Shown here: in pieces, positions 8,942 to 22,780 of the stretch
Numbering within the stretch: position 1 is the first letter of the stretch
Layout: every line of letters starts with the position of its first letter
Assembly: GCF_030413175.1 (NCBI RefSeq)
Contig: NZ_CP129212.1
Span: 3,596,001 to 3,660,000, forward strand
Direction: 5' to 3'
Length of the DNA: 64,000 nucleotides
DNA from: Bradyrhizobium roseum
Lineage (GTDB): Bacteria; Pseudomonadota; Alphaproteobacteria; Rhizobiales; Xanthobacteraceae
Program-made: the position numbers and the translations under genes
Notes under the pieces: model-generated
Told to the model about the DNA's origin: nothing
The model's input: only the letters and a program-made list of their open reading frames with translations
Databases searched by the model: none

Positions 8942-9232
8942 AGAGAATACCCCAACTGTAATGCGCCTAAGAGTGACGCTTAGGTTGGGGGACGTCAATG
9001 ACGGTTATTAAAAGTTGTCTCGCTTCTTGTTCAGAATCGCAGGTAGGAGGCGCAAAGTGCGTATCGACCTAAGGCAAATTGACAGTCGATACTTGGCTTT
9101 CCGCGTGGATCTGCTGGAAGATACATTCCGGAATGAGGCATTCCCGCTAATCTAAAGACTAATAAAAAGGTGAGTTCTCGCTCAAAGGACCAAGAATGCC
9201 GTAACGATTGCTGGGCTGTGACTACGAGTTAG
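8942..9232. other. Intergenic edge of the A/T-rich island
   Basis: This region lies between the start of the NACHT gene and the stop of uvrA. It is A/T-rich like the island and should hold the NACHT promoter. I see no integrase, tRNA, insertion sequence or clear direct repeat that would mark an integration site. Confidence 0.5.
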
Positions 9233-12229
<2,997 letters not shown>

Positions 12230-12319
12230 GTCGGCATTCCAGGCGCGCGGAAGCGCGCCACGTTGGGCGCGAATGACCGGGCCGGCAAGCCGGGGTCAGG
12301 CGCCGATGACTGAAAGCCG

Positions 12320-12334
12320 GAACGTAGGAAGAAC
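12320..12334 (-). promoter_or_regulatory. SOS (LexA) box of uvrA
   Basis: GAAC-GTAGGAA-GAAC on the plus strand, so GTTC-N7-GTTC in the direction of uvrA. This is a perfect match to the alphaproteobacterial LexA direct-repeat site. It lies 91 bases upstream of the uvrA start codon, and ssb has its own copy. Confidence 0.8.
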
Positions 12335-12489
12335 GGAGGGGGATTTCCAGTGCCGATTGCGAATCATCAACGGATTGTTTTGGGCAATCAGCGTTTGGCA
12401 GCAATCGTCAGCCGAACGGGAACAGCGCAAAGTAAATCGTGTCGGAAACGGAGAGGATTGCCAATTGGCGCATCGGTCGTGGCTTACAT

Positions 12490-12517
12490 AAAAAGGCCGG
12501 CACGAGGCCGGCCTTTT
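12490..12517 (-). terminator. Rho-independent terminator of the barrel gene
   Basis: A strong hairpin, AAAAGGCCGG-cacga-GGCCGGCCTTTT, followed on the minus strand by TTTTTAT. It lies just after the stop of the 12542-13261 gene and would separate it from uvrA. Confidence 0.8.
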
Positions 12518-12541
12518 CTCGATCTTAGGAACTAGTGGAGA

Positions 12542-13261
12542 TTAGTACGCGCCGAACCTGTAGTTGATACGAGCGGTAACGACATCGACGTCTTGGCGAA
12601 TGCGGTTCCGCGCTAGGAGGAAGCCAGCGGTGTTGAAGTCATAGGTCTTATCCTGCATGAACAGGTGATTGTATTCGATGCCAGCTGACCAGTTCGGGGC
12701 GAAGCCGTACTCCAGGCCTGCGCCGACGGCGGCACCCCAACGGGTTTCATCGACGCTGGCGAGTGAGGTGCCGACGCCAGTTACTAGCATGCGGTAGCGG
12801 TTGGAGGTCACAGCGGCACCGCCCTTGATGTAGAACAGAACGTTGTTGGCGGCATAGCCCACCTGACCCGTGAACAGGCCGAAGGCATCGATACGCGTAT
12901 CGTTGGTCAGCGCCGGAAGAGCTGCGATCGCATTGCTACCGTGGAAGTCTGCCCAGTTGCCCTGCGCTTCCACGCCGAACACCCACGACGCAGCCTGCCA
13001 GCGGTAACCGATCTGACCACCGACGGTGCCGCCGGTTGCGTCATGGCTGCCTAGCGGGATAAAGGGGGCGGCAAAGGTTTCATCCCAAGTGTTGCGGCTC
13101 GATCCCCAGCCGCCGTTAACGCCAGCGTAAAATCCGCTCCAGTTATACATCGCGACAGCGACAGGTGCCTTGGTGTAGGGCCGGGCGGCCAGGTCAGCGG
13201 CGGCGGCAGGTGCGATACCCAGCGCGAGCAGGGCGGTCGTCGTCAACAAAATCTTCTTCAC
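12542..13261 (-). CDS. Outer-membrane beta-barrel protein (Omp25/Omp31 type)
   Basis: A 239-residue barrel. The true start is GTG 13261, preceded by AAAGGA at 7 bases, giving a signal peptide that begins KKILLTTTALLALGIAPAAA and is cut before ADLAARPY. The mature YNWSGFYAGVNGGWG strand and the C-terminal ARINYRFGAY, ending in an aromatic residue, are typical of rhizobial surface porin-like proteins. It lies between uvrA and ssb, which are often direct neighbours, so it may be an insertion into that pair. It has its own terminator. It is a likely structural protein of the outer membrane. Confidence 0.9.
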   Translation of the reverse strand: MKKILLTTTALLALGIAPAAAADLAARPYTKAPVAVAMYNWSGFYAGVNGGWGSSRNTWDETFAAPFIPLGSHDATGGTVGGQIGYRWQAASWVFGVEAQGNWADFHGSNAIAALPALTNDTRIDAFGLFTGQVGYAANNVLFYIKGGAAVTSNRYRMLVTGVGTSLASVDETRWGAAVGAGLEYGFAPNWSAGIEYNHLFMQDKTYDFNTAGFLLARNRIRQDVDVVTARINYRFGAY

Positions 13262-13435
13262 GTTTTTTCCTTTCGGCATGTCCCACGCAACTACCGGAGC
13301 AGTCAATTTCAGGTTGCTCGGTTGTATAGCCCGATACCGCCGCAAAATGCTGTCACTGGAAAACCACATCCGCGGCAAATGTAGGTAAGATGCAACCGAT
13401 GCGGGTGGCAGGCGCGATGCGGTACAACCAAACAA

Positions 13436-13461
13436 AAGGCCGGAATATGATGCCGGCCTTT
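13436..13461 (-). terminator. Terminator-like hairpin upstream of the barrel gene
   Basis: AAAGGCCGG and CCGGCCTTT arms around an 8-base loop; on the minus strand it is followed by TTTTGTTTGG. The stem matches that of the terminator at 12490-12517. No minus-strand gene obviously ends here, so it may close a short untranslated RNA or isolate the barrel promoter. Confidence 0.5.
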
Positions 13462-13532
13462 CGCGTCACGTCGGTCCATGAACCCGTATGTGTCGTCGAT
13501 ACCAGTCCCCTTGAGATGCCAGGCCGCCGGCG

Positions 13533-13547
13533 GAACAAAGCTGGAAC
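13533..13547. promoter_or_regulatory. SOS (LexA) box upstream of ssb
   Basis: GAAC-AAAGCTG-GAAC, a perfect GAAC-N7-GAAC direct repeat, about 205 bases before the ssb start. It is the second LexA site in this repair cluster. A TTGACT sequence at 13581-13586 could be a nearby -35 element for ssb. Confidence 0.75.
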
Positions 13548-13752
13548 ATTGGCGGAGAAGATGCTATATGTGGATAACCGTTGACTTGCGGAGGGATCGC
13601 TAAGTCGGCGGGGCTTGCGCGTGTATAGGGTCGCCCCGGATGTCTGGAAACGGGCGCAGCAAGCGGATCAGCGACAGGTGAAGAATTGAAGGCGGCCGCA
13701 AGAAGTGGCCGAACCAGTGATTTTTGCCGGCAATATCGAGTGGAGAGCGGCG

Positions 13753-14253
13753 ATGGCGGGAAGCGTAAACAAGGTGATTCTGATCGGCAACCTCGGCAAG
13801 GATCCTGAGATCCGGCGGACACAGGACGGGCGGCCGATCGCCAATCTGACCGTCGCCACCTCAGAAACCTGGCGCGATAAGAACACCGGCGAGCGCAAGG
13901 AAAAGACCGAGTGGCACCGCGTCGTGATCTTCAACGAGGGGCTCTGCAAGGTCGCCGAACAGTATCTGAAGAAGGGCGCCAAGGTTTACATCGAGGGCGC
14001 GCTGCAGACCCGCAAATGGACCGACCAGAGCGGCGTTGAGAAATACTCGACCGAAGTCGTGCTGCAGGGATTTAACTCGACCCTGACCATGCTCGACGGC
14101 CGTAGCGGCGGTAGCGGTAGTGGTGGCGGCGGCTTTGGCTCCGATGATTCCGGCGATTTCGGCTCCGGTAGCGCAGCCAGCTCCGCACCGCGGCGGGCAG
14201 TGGCTGCCGGCGGCGGTCGCAACAGCGACATGGACGACGATATCCCGTTCTAA
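13753..14253 (+). CDS. ssb: Single-stranded DNA-binding protein
   Basis: SSB, 166 residues, coats single-stranded DNA in replication, repair and recombination. The OB fold spans about residues 4-112 ([23 protein letters not shown], then [11 protein letters not shown] and [11 protein letters not shown]). A Gly/Ser-rich linker follows, with the conserved acidic tip DMDDDIPF that recruits partner proteins. The start at 13753 has GGAG upstream and avoids a non-homologous extension. It is divergent from the uvrA side and carries an SOS box, which fits damage induction. Its stop overlaps the stop of the convergent phosphatase gene by 4 bases. Confidence 0.97.
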   Translation: MAGSVNKVILIGNLGKDPEIRRTQDGRPIANLTVATSETWRDKNTGERKEKTEWHRVVIFNEGLCKVAEQYLKKGAKVYIEGALQTRKWTDQSGVEKYSTEVVLQGFNSTLTMLDGRSGGSGSGGGGFGSDDSGDFGSGSAASSAPRRAVAAGGGRNSDMDDDIPF

Positions 14254-14600
14254 CGTCTCGCAGAAGGTGGCGCGGTTGGAGGCAGTAAGCGGCCGACCCT
14301 GGTTTCGAGGATCCGGACAAGCGCCGGATCCATGAATTCATAGTCGTCGGGAATGTCGAGGCAGATGACCCGTTTGCCCTTCAGGCTGGAACGGAACTTC
14401 CGGTTCAGCTTGTTGCGGTGGGTCTTCTCCATGACGAAGATGATGTCGGCCCACTCGACCTGTTCGGCCGACAACAGCACGTCCGCGCCGTTAGATATGC
14501 CGGCCGAGTCGGTTTCGATGTCCGGCCAAGTCGAAAAAACTTGTTCAGCTGTAGGACTGCGGAGGCGATTGGCACTGCAGACAAAAAGGACGTTGGTCAC
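14250..14600 (-). CDS. Low-molecular-weight tyrosine phosphatase-like protein
   Basis: A 116-residue protein of the LMW protein tyrosine phosphatase fold. The N-terminal loop [10 protein letters not shown] keeps the CX5R(S/T) catalytic signature (Cys8, Arg14). The acid region appears as MDPAL near residue 90, matching the Asp-Pro of the family. It is shorter than classical 150-residue enzymes, as are many small prokaryotic members. Arsenate reductases share the fold, but the thioredoxin-linked cysteines are not seen. The substrate is unknown. It converges on ssb with a 4-base overlap. Confidence 0.8.
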   Translation of the reverse strand: MTNVLFVCSANRLRSPTAEQVFSTWPDIETDSAGISNGADVLLSAEQVEWADIIFVMEKTHRNKLNRKFRSSLKGKRVICLDIPDDYEFMDPALVRILETRVGRLLPPTAPPSARR

Positions 14601-14795
14601 TTTGTCACCCGAATGAGGCGGCGAGCTGCGATGTCAGACACATATCGGTAAGGGCCGCAAGCATAGTCCCAGCTGGAGGGATGATCCGCGCCGCGCCGGC
14701 CGATATTGCTCCGCCGTTATGTTATTGATAGTTGCATGAGGTATTTTCCTCAAGTTGCTTCCAGCCTTGAGATCAACTGGAAATAGAGTGCTGCC

Positions 14796-15194
14796 ATGAG
14801 CCTCGCGCCGCTGCTGGGGGCCTCCGGGACGATCCCGCTGCATGCCTTCGCGGCCATCGCGGCATTCGTGCTGGGTATCGTGCAGTTCGCGGCGCCCAAG
14901 GGGACGCTGCCGCACCGGACCATCGGCTGGATCTGGGTGCTGCTGATGTTTGCCGTCGCGATCAGCTCGTTCTGGATCCATGAGATCCGCCTGGTCGGGC
15001 CGTTCAGCCCGATCCACCTGCTCTCGATCTTCGCGCCCGTCATGCTGGTGCTCGCCGTCCTGCACGCCCGCAGGCACAATGTCAGCGCGCACAAGAAGGC
15101 GATGGCCTCGATCTTCTTCGGTGCGCTCGTCGTCGCCGGCCTGTTCACCTTCCTGCCGGGGCGGGTCATGCATGCGGTGGTTTTCGGCCCGTAA
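14796..15194 (+). CDS. DUF2306-type membrane protein
   Basis: A 132-residue integral membrane protein with four hydrophobic segments (about 12-30, 45-62, 75-92, 105-122). The motif LHAFAAIAAFVLGIVQF, then LPHRTIGWIWV, and HKKAMASIFFGALVVAGLFTF near the end match the DUF2306 pattern, which carries conserved histidines in the membrane that could bind heme or metal. Function is unproven. It is transcribed toward gyrA, with a strong terminator between them. Confidence 0.8.
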   Translation: MSLAPLLGASGTIPLHAFAAIAAFVLGIVQFAAPKGTLPHRTIGWIWVLLMFAVAISSFWIHEIRLVGPFSPIHLLSIFAPVMLVLAVLHARRHNVSAHKKAMASIFFGALVVAGLFTFLPGRVMHAVVFGP

Positions 15195-15299
15195 GGGAGG
15201 CTGGAAACGGCGTTCCGGAATCCGCTTACAGGCTTGCAAGAAAGCTCTTCCGGGACACCCCGGTGCTCCTGTTAAGTCCATGAAAAATCGGGCAGAAAA

Positions 15300-15333
15300 A
15301 CCGCCCCTCCGGACCGCTTCGGGGTGGTTTTTG
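15300..15333 (+). terminator. Rho-independent terminator before gyrA
   Basis: ACCGCCCC and GGGGTGGT arms around a 13-base loop, followed by TTTTTG. It ends the DUF2306 gene transcript and leaves about 50 bases for the gyrA promoter and leader. Confidence 0.75.
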
Positions 15334-15384
15334 CACCCCCGATGCGCTATATGATTCTCAGCTGAGAACTGACCGGATTCCCCT

Positions 15385-18117
<2,733 letters not shown>

Positions 18118-18165
18118 CGCCGCCGGCCATCAACGGGTCTATGACGCTCTTCGCTGGATTGGGAA

Positions 18166-18942
18166 TTGGTATCCTTCAATTTCATTCTCGTGGCGGGACC
18201 GCTGGTCCGGGCGTCAAGCTGGGAGCCTGCGGCCGGCGCCTTGCGGGCGGCGGGATGCCATGTCCAGGTGCCGGACGTATTGGCCCATCATCCTTCGCCG
18301 CCTTCCTGGGGCGCCTGGAATTCTCGACTTCTGGAGCAGGTGAGCCGGGATCCCGATCCGATCGTGGTGGGTCATAGTTCGGCGAGCGCGCTGGTTGCCG
18401 ATCTGGCGACCAGGCTGCCTGCGCGGGCGGTCATCATCGTGGATGGCGACGTGCCTCCGCCGAAAGGCGCAGCGTTCCCGGTCAGGCCGGCCCTGCACGA
18501 TTTCATCAAGGGCCTCGCCGCCGCCGACGGCATGCTTCCGATTTGGTCCGAATGGTTTGCGGCCGACAAGGGGCGCGCGTCGCTCGTCGGGATCGACGTG
18601 ATGGCGCGCGATGCCGCAGCGTTCGCGCGGTTTGAAGATGGACTTCCGCGCATGCACATCGGCTGGTTCGACGAGGCGATCGAACTCGCCGATTGGGATC
18701 ATATCCCCGCCGGCTTCATCCAGACTTCAGCAATCTACGATCACGCCATCGCGGAGGCGCAACGGCGCGGCTGGTCGGTCGTAAACCTGCACGGTACGCA
18801 TTTGCATCCAACGCTGCAGCCGGAAGAGACGGCGAATGCCATTCTCGCCATGTCGCGCCAGCTTGTGACCGGCGCCAACCCGGCCGTTGACGCGTCGCCT
18901 GCCTTCTTCGTCCGTCCCAAGCTTCAGGACGAGGCATCGTAG
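18166..18942 (+). CDS. Alpha/beta-hydrolase-like protein
   Basis: A 258-residue protein with the alpha/beta-hydrolase layout: an N-terminal strand FILVAGPLV, the nucleophile elbow GHSSAS near residue 69, and a late histidine in LHGTHLHP near 210. It has no signal peptide. The start may be TTG 18166 (GGGA upstream); there is no strong alternative. The substrate is unknown; relatives are uncharacterised small cytoplasmic hydrolases. It follows gyrA by about 50 bases on the same strand but is probably independent of it. Confidence 0.65.
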   Translation: MVSFNFILVAGPLVRASSWEPAAGALRAAGCHVQVPDVLAHHPSPPSWGAWNSRLLEQVSRDPDPIVVGHSSASALVADLATRLPARAVIIVDGDVPPPKGAAFPVRPALHDFIKGLAAADGMLPIWSEWFAADKGRASLVGIDVMARDAAAFARFEDGLPRMHIGWFDEAIELADWDHIPAGFIQTSAIYDHAIAEAQRRGWSVVNLHGTHLHPTLQPEETANAILAMSRQLVTGANPAVDASPAFFVRPKLQDEAS

Positions 18943-18978
18943 CGCCTTAAGCGGGGCCCGAGGAAACGGCACCCGATT

Positions 18979-20373
18979 TCAAATAACGCCGGTCAGGCGC
19001 AACGCGATGCCCGCGACACAGGACGCCGCGAGCACCGCCAGCATGCCCACCTTGAAACGGAACACGGCGATGGCGGCTGCGATGGCCAGGAATAGCGCCG
19101 GTGTGTCGACACTCGACAGGACCGGCGCGTCGAAGGCGAAGCCAAAGCGTCTCACCTCAAAGGTTTGCCGGAACAGCGTGTGCAGCGCGAACCATATCGA
19201 CAAATTGAGGATCACGCCGACCACCGCCGCCGTGATCGCCGACAATGCCCCGGCAAGCGCCTTGTTGCCGCGCATCGTCTCGATGTAGGGCGCGCCGGCG
19301 AAGATCCACAGGAAGCACGGTGCGAATGTCACCCAGGTGGCGAGCAATCCGCCAAGCGTCGCAGCCAGCATTGGCGGCAGCCCGCTCGCATCACGAAACG
19401 CAGCCATGAACCCCACGAACTGAACCACCATGATCAGGGGGCCCGGCGTCGTCTCCGCCATGCCCAGCCCGTCCAGCATCTCGCGCGGCGTTACCCAGTG
19501 GTAATAGTCCGCCGCCTGCTGCGCGACGTAGGCCAGAACCGCATAGGCGCCGCCGAACGTCACCATCGCCATCTTGCTGAAGAAGATGGCGATCTGGCTG
19601 AAGACATGGTTCGGTCCGAGACCGATCAGGAGCCCGGCAACCGGCACGAGCCACAGCGCCAGCCAGACCACGGTCACACGCAACGTCCGGGCGGAGTTGG
19701 GCTTCACATGTTCGGGCATCGCATCTCCGAGCATGCTGTCGATGACGGCGGCGTTTGCGCTGCCGCCGTGCCCGATGGCGGCGAATTCCGACCGGCCGAT
19801 CCTCGCTCCGGCAAAGCCGATGATGCCGGCGGCGATGATGATGACCGGGAACGGTACGGCAAAGAAGAATATCCCCACGAAAGCCGCGGCCGCGATCGAA
19901 ATCATGACCCAGTTGCGCAGCGCGCGCTTGCCGACCCGCACCACCGCTTGAACGACGATGGCAAGCACGGCGGCCTTCAGGCCGAAGAACAGCGCCTCGA
20001 TGAAGCCGACATTGCCGTAGGCCGCGTAGACGTAGCTGAGCGCCATGATGGCGATGACGCCGGGCAGGACAAAGAGCCCGCCCGCCATCAGACCGCCGGC
20101 GGTGCGATGCAGCAACCAGCCGATATAGGTCGCAAGCTGCTGTGCCTCGGGCCCAGGTAACAGCATGCAGTAGTTCAGCGCATGCAGGAAGCGGCCCTCC
20201 GAAATCCACTTTTTCTCCTCGACGATGATCCGGTGCATCACGGCAATCTGCCCGGCCGGCCCGCCGAAGCTGAGGATCGCGACGCGGAGCCAGACGATAA
20301 ATGCCTCGTTGAAGGAAACGCCGTGCGTGTACATTTCCGGCTTGGGCTTTGTATTCGCGGTGAGGTCGGTCAT
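18979..20373 (-). CDS. chrA: Chromate transporter
   Basis: A 464-residue inner-membrane protein of the CHR family that exports chromate. It has two homologous halves of about six helices. The hallmark motifs are SFGGPAGQIAVMH at the start of half one, with LPGPEAQQLATYIGW, and TFGGAYAVLAYVAQQ with ETTPGPLIMVVQFVGF in half two. The start at 20373 follows GGGGAGGTGAAG. It begins 4 bases after the stop of chrB, so the two are translated from one message. The length is that of a long-chain, bidomain ChrA. Confidence 0.95.
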   Translation of the reverse strand: MTDLTANTKPKPEMYTHGVSFNEAFIVWLRVAILSFGGPAGQIAVMHRIIVEEKKWISEGRFLHALNYCMLLPGPEAQQLATYIGWLLHRTAGGLMAGGLFVLPGVIAIMALSYVYAAYGNVGFIEALFFGLKAAVLAIVVQAVVRVGKRALRNWVMISIAAAAFVGIFFFAVPFPVIIIAAGIIGFAGARIGRSEFAAIGHGGSANAAVIDSMLGDAMPEHVKPNSARTLRVTVVWLALWLVPVAGLLIGLGPNHVFSQIAIFFSKMAMVTFGGAYAVLAYVAQQAADYYHWVTPREMLDGLGMAETTPGPLIMVVQFVGFMAAFRDASGLPPMLAATLGGLLATWVTFAPCFLWIFAGAPYIETMRGNKALAGALSAITAAVVGVILNLSIWFALHTLFRQTFEVRRFGFAFDAPVLSSVDTPALFLAIAAAIAVFRFKVGMLAVLAASCVAGIALRLTGVI

Positions 20374-20377
20374 GGCT

Positions 20378-21196
20378 TCACCTCCCCTTGCTGGTCGGCC
20401 AGTTGTGCGTCTCGCCCGTAGCGTCCCGGCACCAGCGATAGAACGCATCATAGAGCAGCATTCCGGCGCTGAGTTGTTCTAGGTCGTCGTCAAACATGCG
20501 CGAAAGACCGAGTGAGGCGGCGAGCAGCCCGGGTGCCTCCGGCGAAAGGTCGAGCCGCGCCGTATCGGCCGCGCGAACCATCGTCGCCAGCCTTTCTAGT
20601 GGCGGGGCCGAGAGGCCGAATTCCTGGATCATCACATCGAAGGTACAGAGTTCTCCGCGATGGCTCCAGAACACGTTCTCGATATCGAACGGGGTGGCAC
20701 CGAAGCGGTCGGCCACGGCCTCCACTTCCGAGGGCGCAACGAAGAGAAAGACCGCCGCGGGATCGATGAAGCGGCGAATCAGCCAGGGGCAGGCGATGCG
20801 GTCAATCTTGGGCCGTGCACGCGTCACCCAGACGGTGCGGCCACGGCCGTCACGCCTGGGGATCTTGTCGGCGGGAACGGCCGGCCTCTGCGTCTCGGTC
20901 CAGCCGAGATGTCCACCTTCGAGCGCTTCGGCGGCAATGCCGGACTGGCGCAGCCACGCCGCGGCGCCTTCACTGAGCTTCTTCCCTTTCTGGCAGATGA
21001 CGACGACCGGCGACTGTCCGGCAAGCTGTGGCGCCCATTCCTGCACATCAAGGTAGGAGCGCCGCATGGCGCCGGGGATCAGGCGCGGGTCGGCGGCGAA
21101 ATCTTCATCGATGCGCACATCGATCAGGGTCGGCGCCCTGGCGGTGCCAATCAGACGGGAGAGTTTGTCGGATGAGATGGTGTTATAGGAAGACAT
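20378..21196 (-). CDS. chrB: Rhodanese-ChrB fusion, chromate-resistance protein
   Basis: A 272-residue two-domain protein. Residues 1-105 are a rhodanese domain with active-site cysteine in VICQKGKK (about residue 69) between SPVVV and EGAAAWL. Residues 120-265 match the ChrB C-terminal domain: VWVTRARPKIDRIACPWLIRRFIDP, FDIENVFWSHRGELCTFD, and a late LYDAFYRWCRD. ChrB regulates or supports chromate resistance in other bacteria. The usual N-terminal part of ChrB is replaced here by rhodanese, so a sulfur or redox role is plausible. The ATG 21196 follows AAGGAC. Confidence 0.88.
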   Translation of the reverse strand: MSSYNTISSDKLSRLIGTARAPTLIDVRIDEDFAADPRLIPGAMRRSYLDVQEWAPQLAGQSPVVVICQKGKKLSEGAAAWLRQSGIAAEALEGGHLGWTETQRPAVPADKIPRRDGRGRTVWVTRARPKIDRIACPWLIRRFIDPAAVFLFVAPSEVEAVADRFGATPFDIENVFWSHRGELCTFDVMIQEFGLSAPPLERLATMVRAADTARLDLSPEAPGLLAASLGLSRMFDDDLEQLSAGMLLYDAFYRWCRDATGETHNWPTSKGR

Positions 21197-21317
21197 GTTG
21201 CGTCCTTGTGAAGGTGGACGCGATTCTTGGGCATGTCGCCTCGCGGGGAGATCGCTTTCCCCGTTTGAATAATTAAGGCCGGGCGGCCCGCCATGTCAAC
21301 GCCGGGATGCCGCGTTT

Positions 21318-22664
21318 TCACTTGCTATGACGGGCGAGGACGCGGTCGACCATCGCTCCCGCTGTTCCGAGATAGTTCGCCGGTTCGCACAACGCAGCGA
21401 GCCGGTCGCGGGGCAGGGCGGAAGCAATGGTCGGCCGCCGCAACAATGCATCCAGCAGCGGCTCGCTATGGGTAAACGCATCGCGGCAGGCGGCGTAGAC
21501 TTCATCATGCGCCGGCTGGCGGCCGAGCACGGGCGCCAGCCCCATCATGACGGCTTCGGCGACGATCAGCCCGCGCGTGGAGTCAAGGTTTCGCTTCATC
21601 GCCGCGGGATCGACGATCAGGCCGGCGAGCATGAATTGCGCCTGCGCCAGCGAGCCCGCGGTCAGCAGACAGACCTGCGGCAGCGCCATCCATTCGGCAT
21701 GCCACGGGCCGGTGGCGCGCTCGAGATCCTGAACCATGGCGTCGAGCATCAGCGAGGCGGCGTCGCGCGAGATCTTTGCGTTGGCCAGCAGAATTTCCGA
21801 CGAGATCGGATTGCGCTTCTGCGGCATGGTCGAGGATGCGCCGCGATGCGAGGAGAACGGCTCGAACACCTCTCCGATCTCGTTGGCCATCAGGATCATG
21901 ACGTCGTAGCCGATCTTGCCGAGCGCGCCGCAGATCACGGCCAGCGTCTGGACCATTTCAACCAGCCCGTCGCGGGCGACATGCCAGGTGATGTCGGGCT
22001 CGACGAGACCAAGCGCACGCGCATAGGCGGCGCGCACATCCAGGCCGTGGTCGCCGAGCGACGCCAGCGTGCCGACCGCGCCGCCGAGCTGTGCCTGGAG
22101 CGCGCGAGGCTTGGCCTGTTGGAGCCGCTCGGCCGAGCGCTGCAGCGCCGAGAGCCAGATCGCCACCTTGTGCCCGAATGTGATCGGCAGCGCCTGCTGC
22201 AGATGGGTTCGCCCGGCCATCGGCGTATCGCGATGCAGGCGGGCGAGACCGGCGAGGGTGACGATCACCTCGACGAGCTGGGTCTCGATCAGAACGACCG
22301 CTTCGCGCAATTGCAGCACCGTCGCGGTGTCCATGATGTCCTGGGTGGTCGCGCCCCAATGCACGTAGCGGCCGGCTTCGCCGAGCTGCTCGGATAGCTG
22401 CCGCACCAGGCCGACGATGGGATAGCCGACATTCTCGGTGTCGCGCTTCAACTGCGCGGTATCGAGCACGATCGTCGGCGCCTTTTGGGCGATCGCCTGC
22501 GCTGCCTCTTGCGGGATGATTCCGGTTTCGCCCTGGGCCACGGCGAGCGCGACCTCTGCCTGCACATAGGCCTTCAGAACGGCTTCGTCTGAGAATGCCG
22601 CCCGCATGGCCGGCGTGGAGAACACGTCGCGATAGAGGACGCTGTCGAATAGGGTGCTGGCCAC
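21318..22664 (-). CDS. pcaB: 3-carboxy-cis,cis-muconate cycloisomerase
   Basis: A 448-residue member of the fumarase/aspartase superfamily, best matched to PcaB of the protocatechuate branch of the beta-ketoadipate pathway. The signature GASSTMPQKRNP lies near residue 275. The N-terminal FDSVLYRDVFSTPAMRAAFSDE is typical of PcaB. I chose GTG 22664, with AAAGGA just upstream, over an upstream frame beginning at 22697. No other pca genes lie in the window; instead a ThDP decarboxylase is upstream on the same strand. Adenylosuccinate lyase is a less likely alternative. Confidence 0.85.
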   Translation of the reverse strand: MASTLFDSVLYRDVFSTPAMRAAFSDEAVLKAYVQAEVALAVAQGETGIIPQEAAQAIAQKAPTIVLDTAQLKRDTENVGYPIVGLVRQLSEQLGEAGRYVHWGATTQDIMDTATVLQLREAVVLIETQLVEVIVTLAGLARLHRDTPMAGRTHLQQALPITFGHKVAIWLSALQRSAERLQQAKPRALQAQLGGAVGTLASLGDHGLDVRAAYARALGLVEPDITWHVARDGLVEMVQTLAVICGALGKIGYDVMILMANEIGEVFEPFSSHRGASSTMPQKRNPISSEILLANAKISRDAASLMLDAMVQDLERATGPWHAEWMALPQVCLLTAGSLAQAQFMLAGLIVDPAAMKRNLDSTRGLIVAEAVMMGLAPVLGRQPAHDEVYAACRDAFTHSEPLLDALLRRPTIASALPRDRLAALCEPANYLGTAGAMVDRVLARHSK

Positions 22665-22780
22665 GGCGATCCTTTCAGAGATGAACGGCCATAACATTTA
22701 CAAGCGCAAACTTGTCAAGCGGGAGGGGCGGGCGTCGTTAGGGCCATCCCGAAAGCTCGGCGAGTGAAGTCGCCGTGTGC

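Larger units (their letters stand above)
13262..13752. other. Intergenic region with hairpin and SOS box
   Basis: About 490 bases. It holds the promoter and leader of the minus-strand barrel gene, a hairpin at 13436-13461, the ssb SOS box at 13533-13547 and the ssb promoter region. No convincing coding region was seen. Confidence 0.6.
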
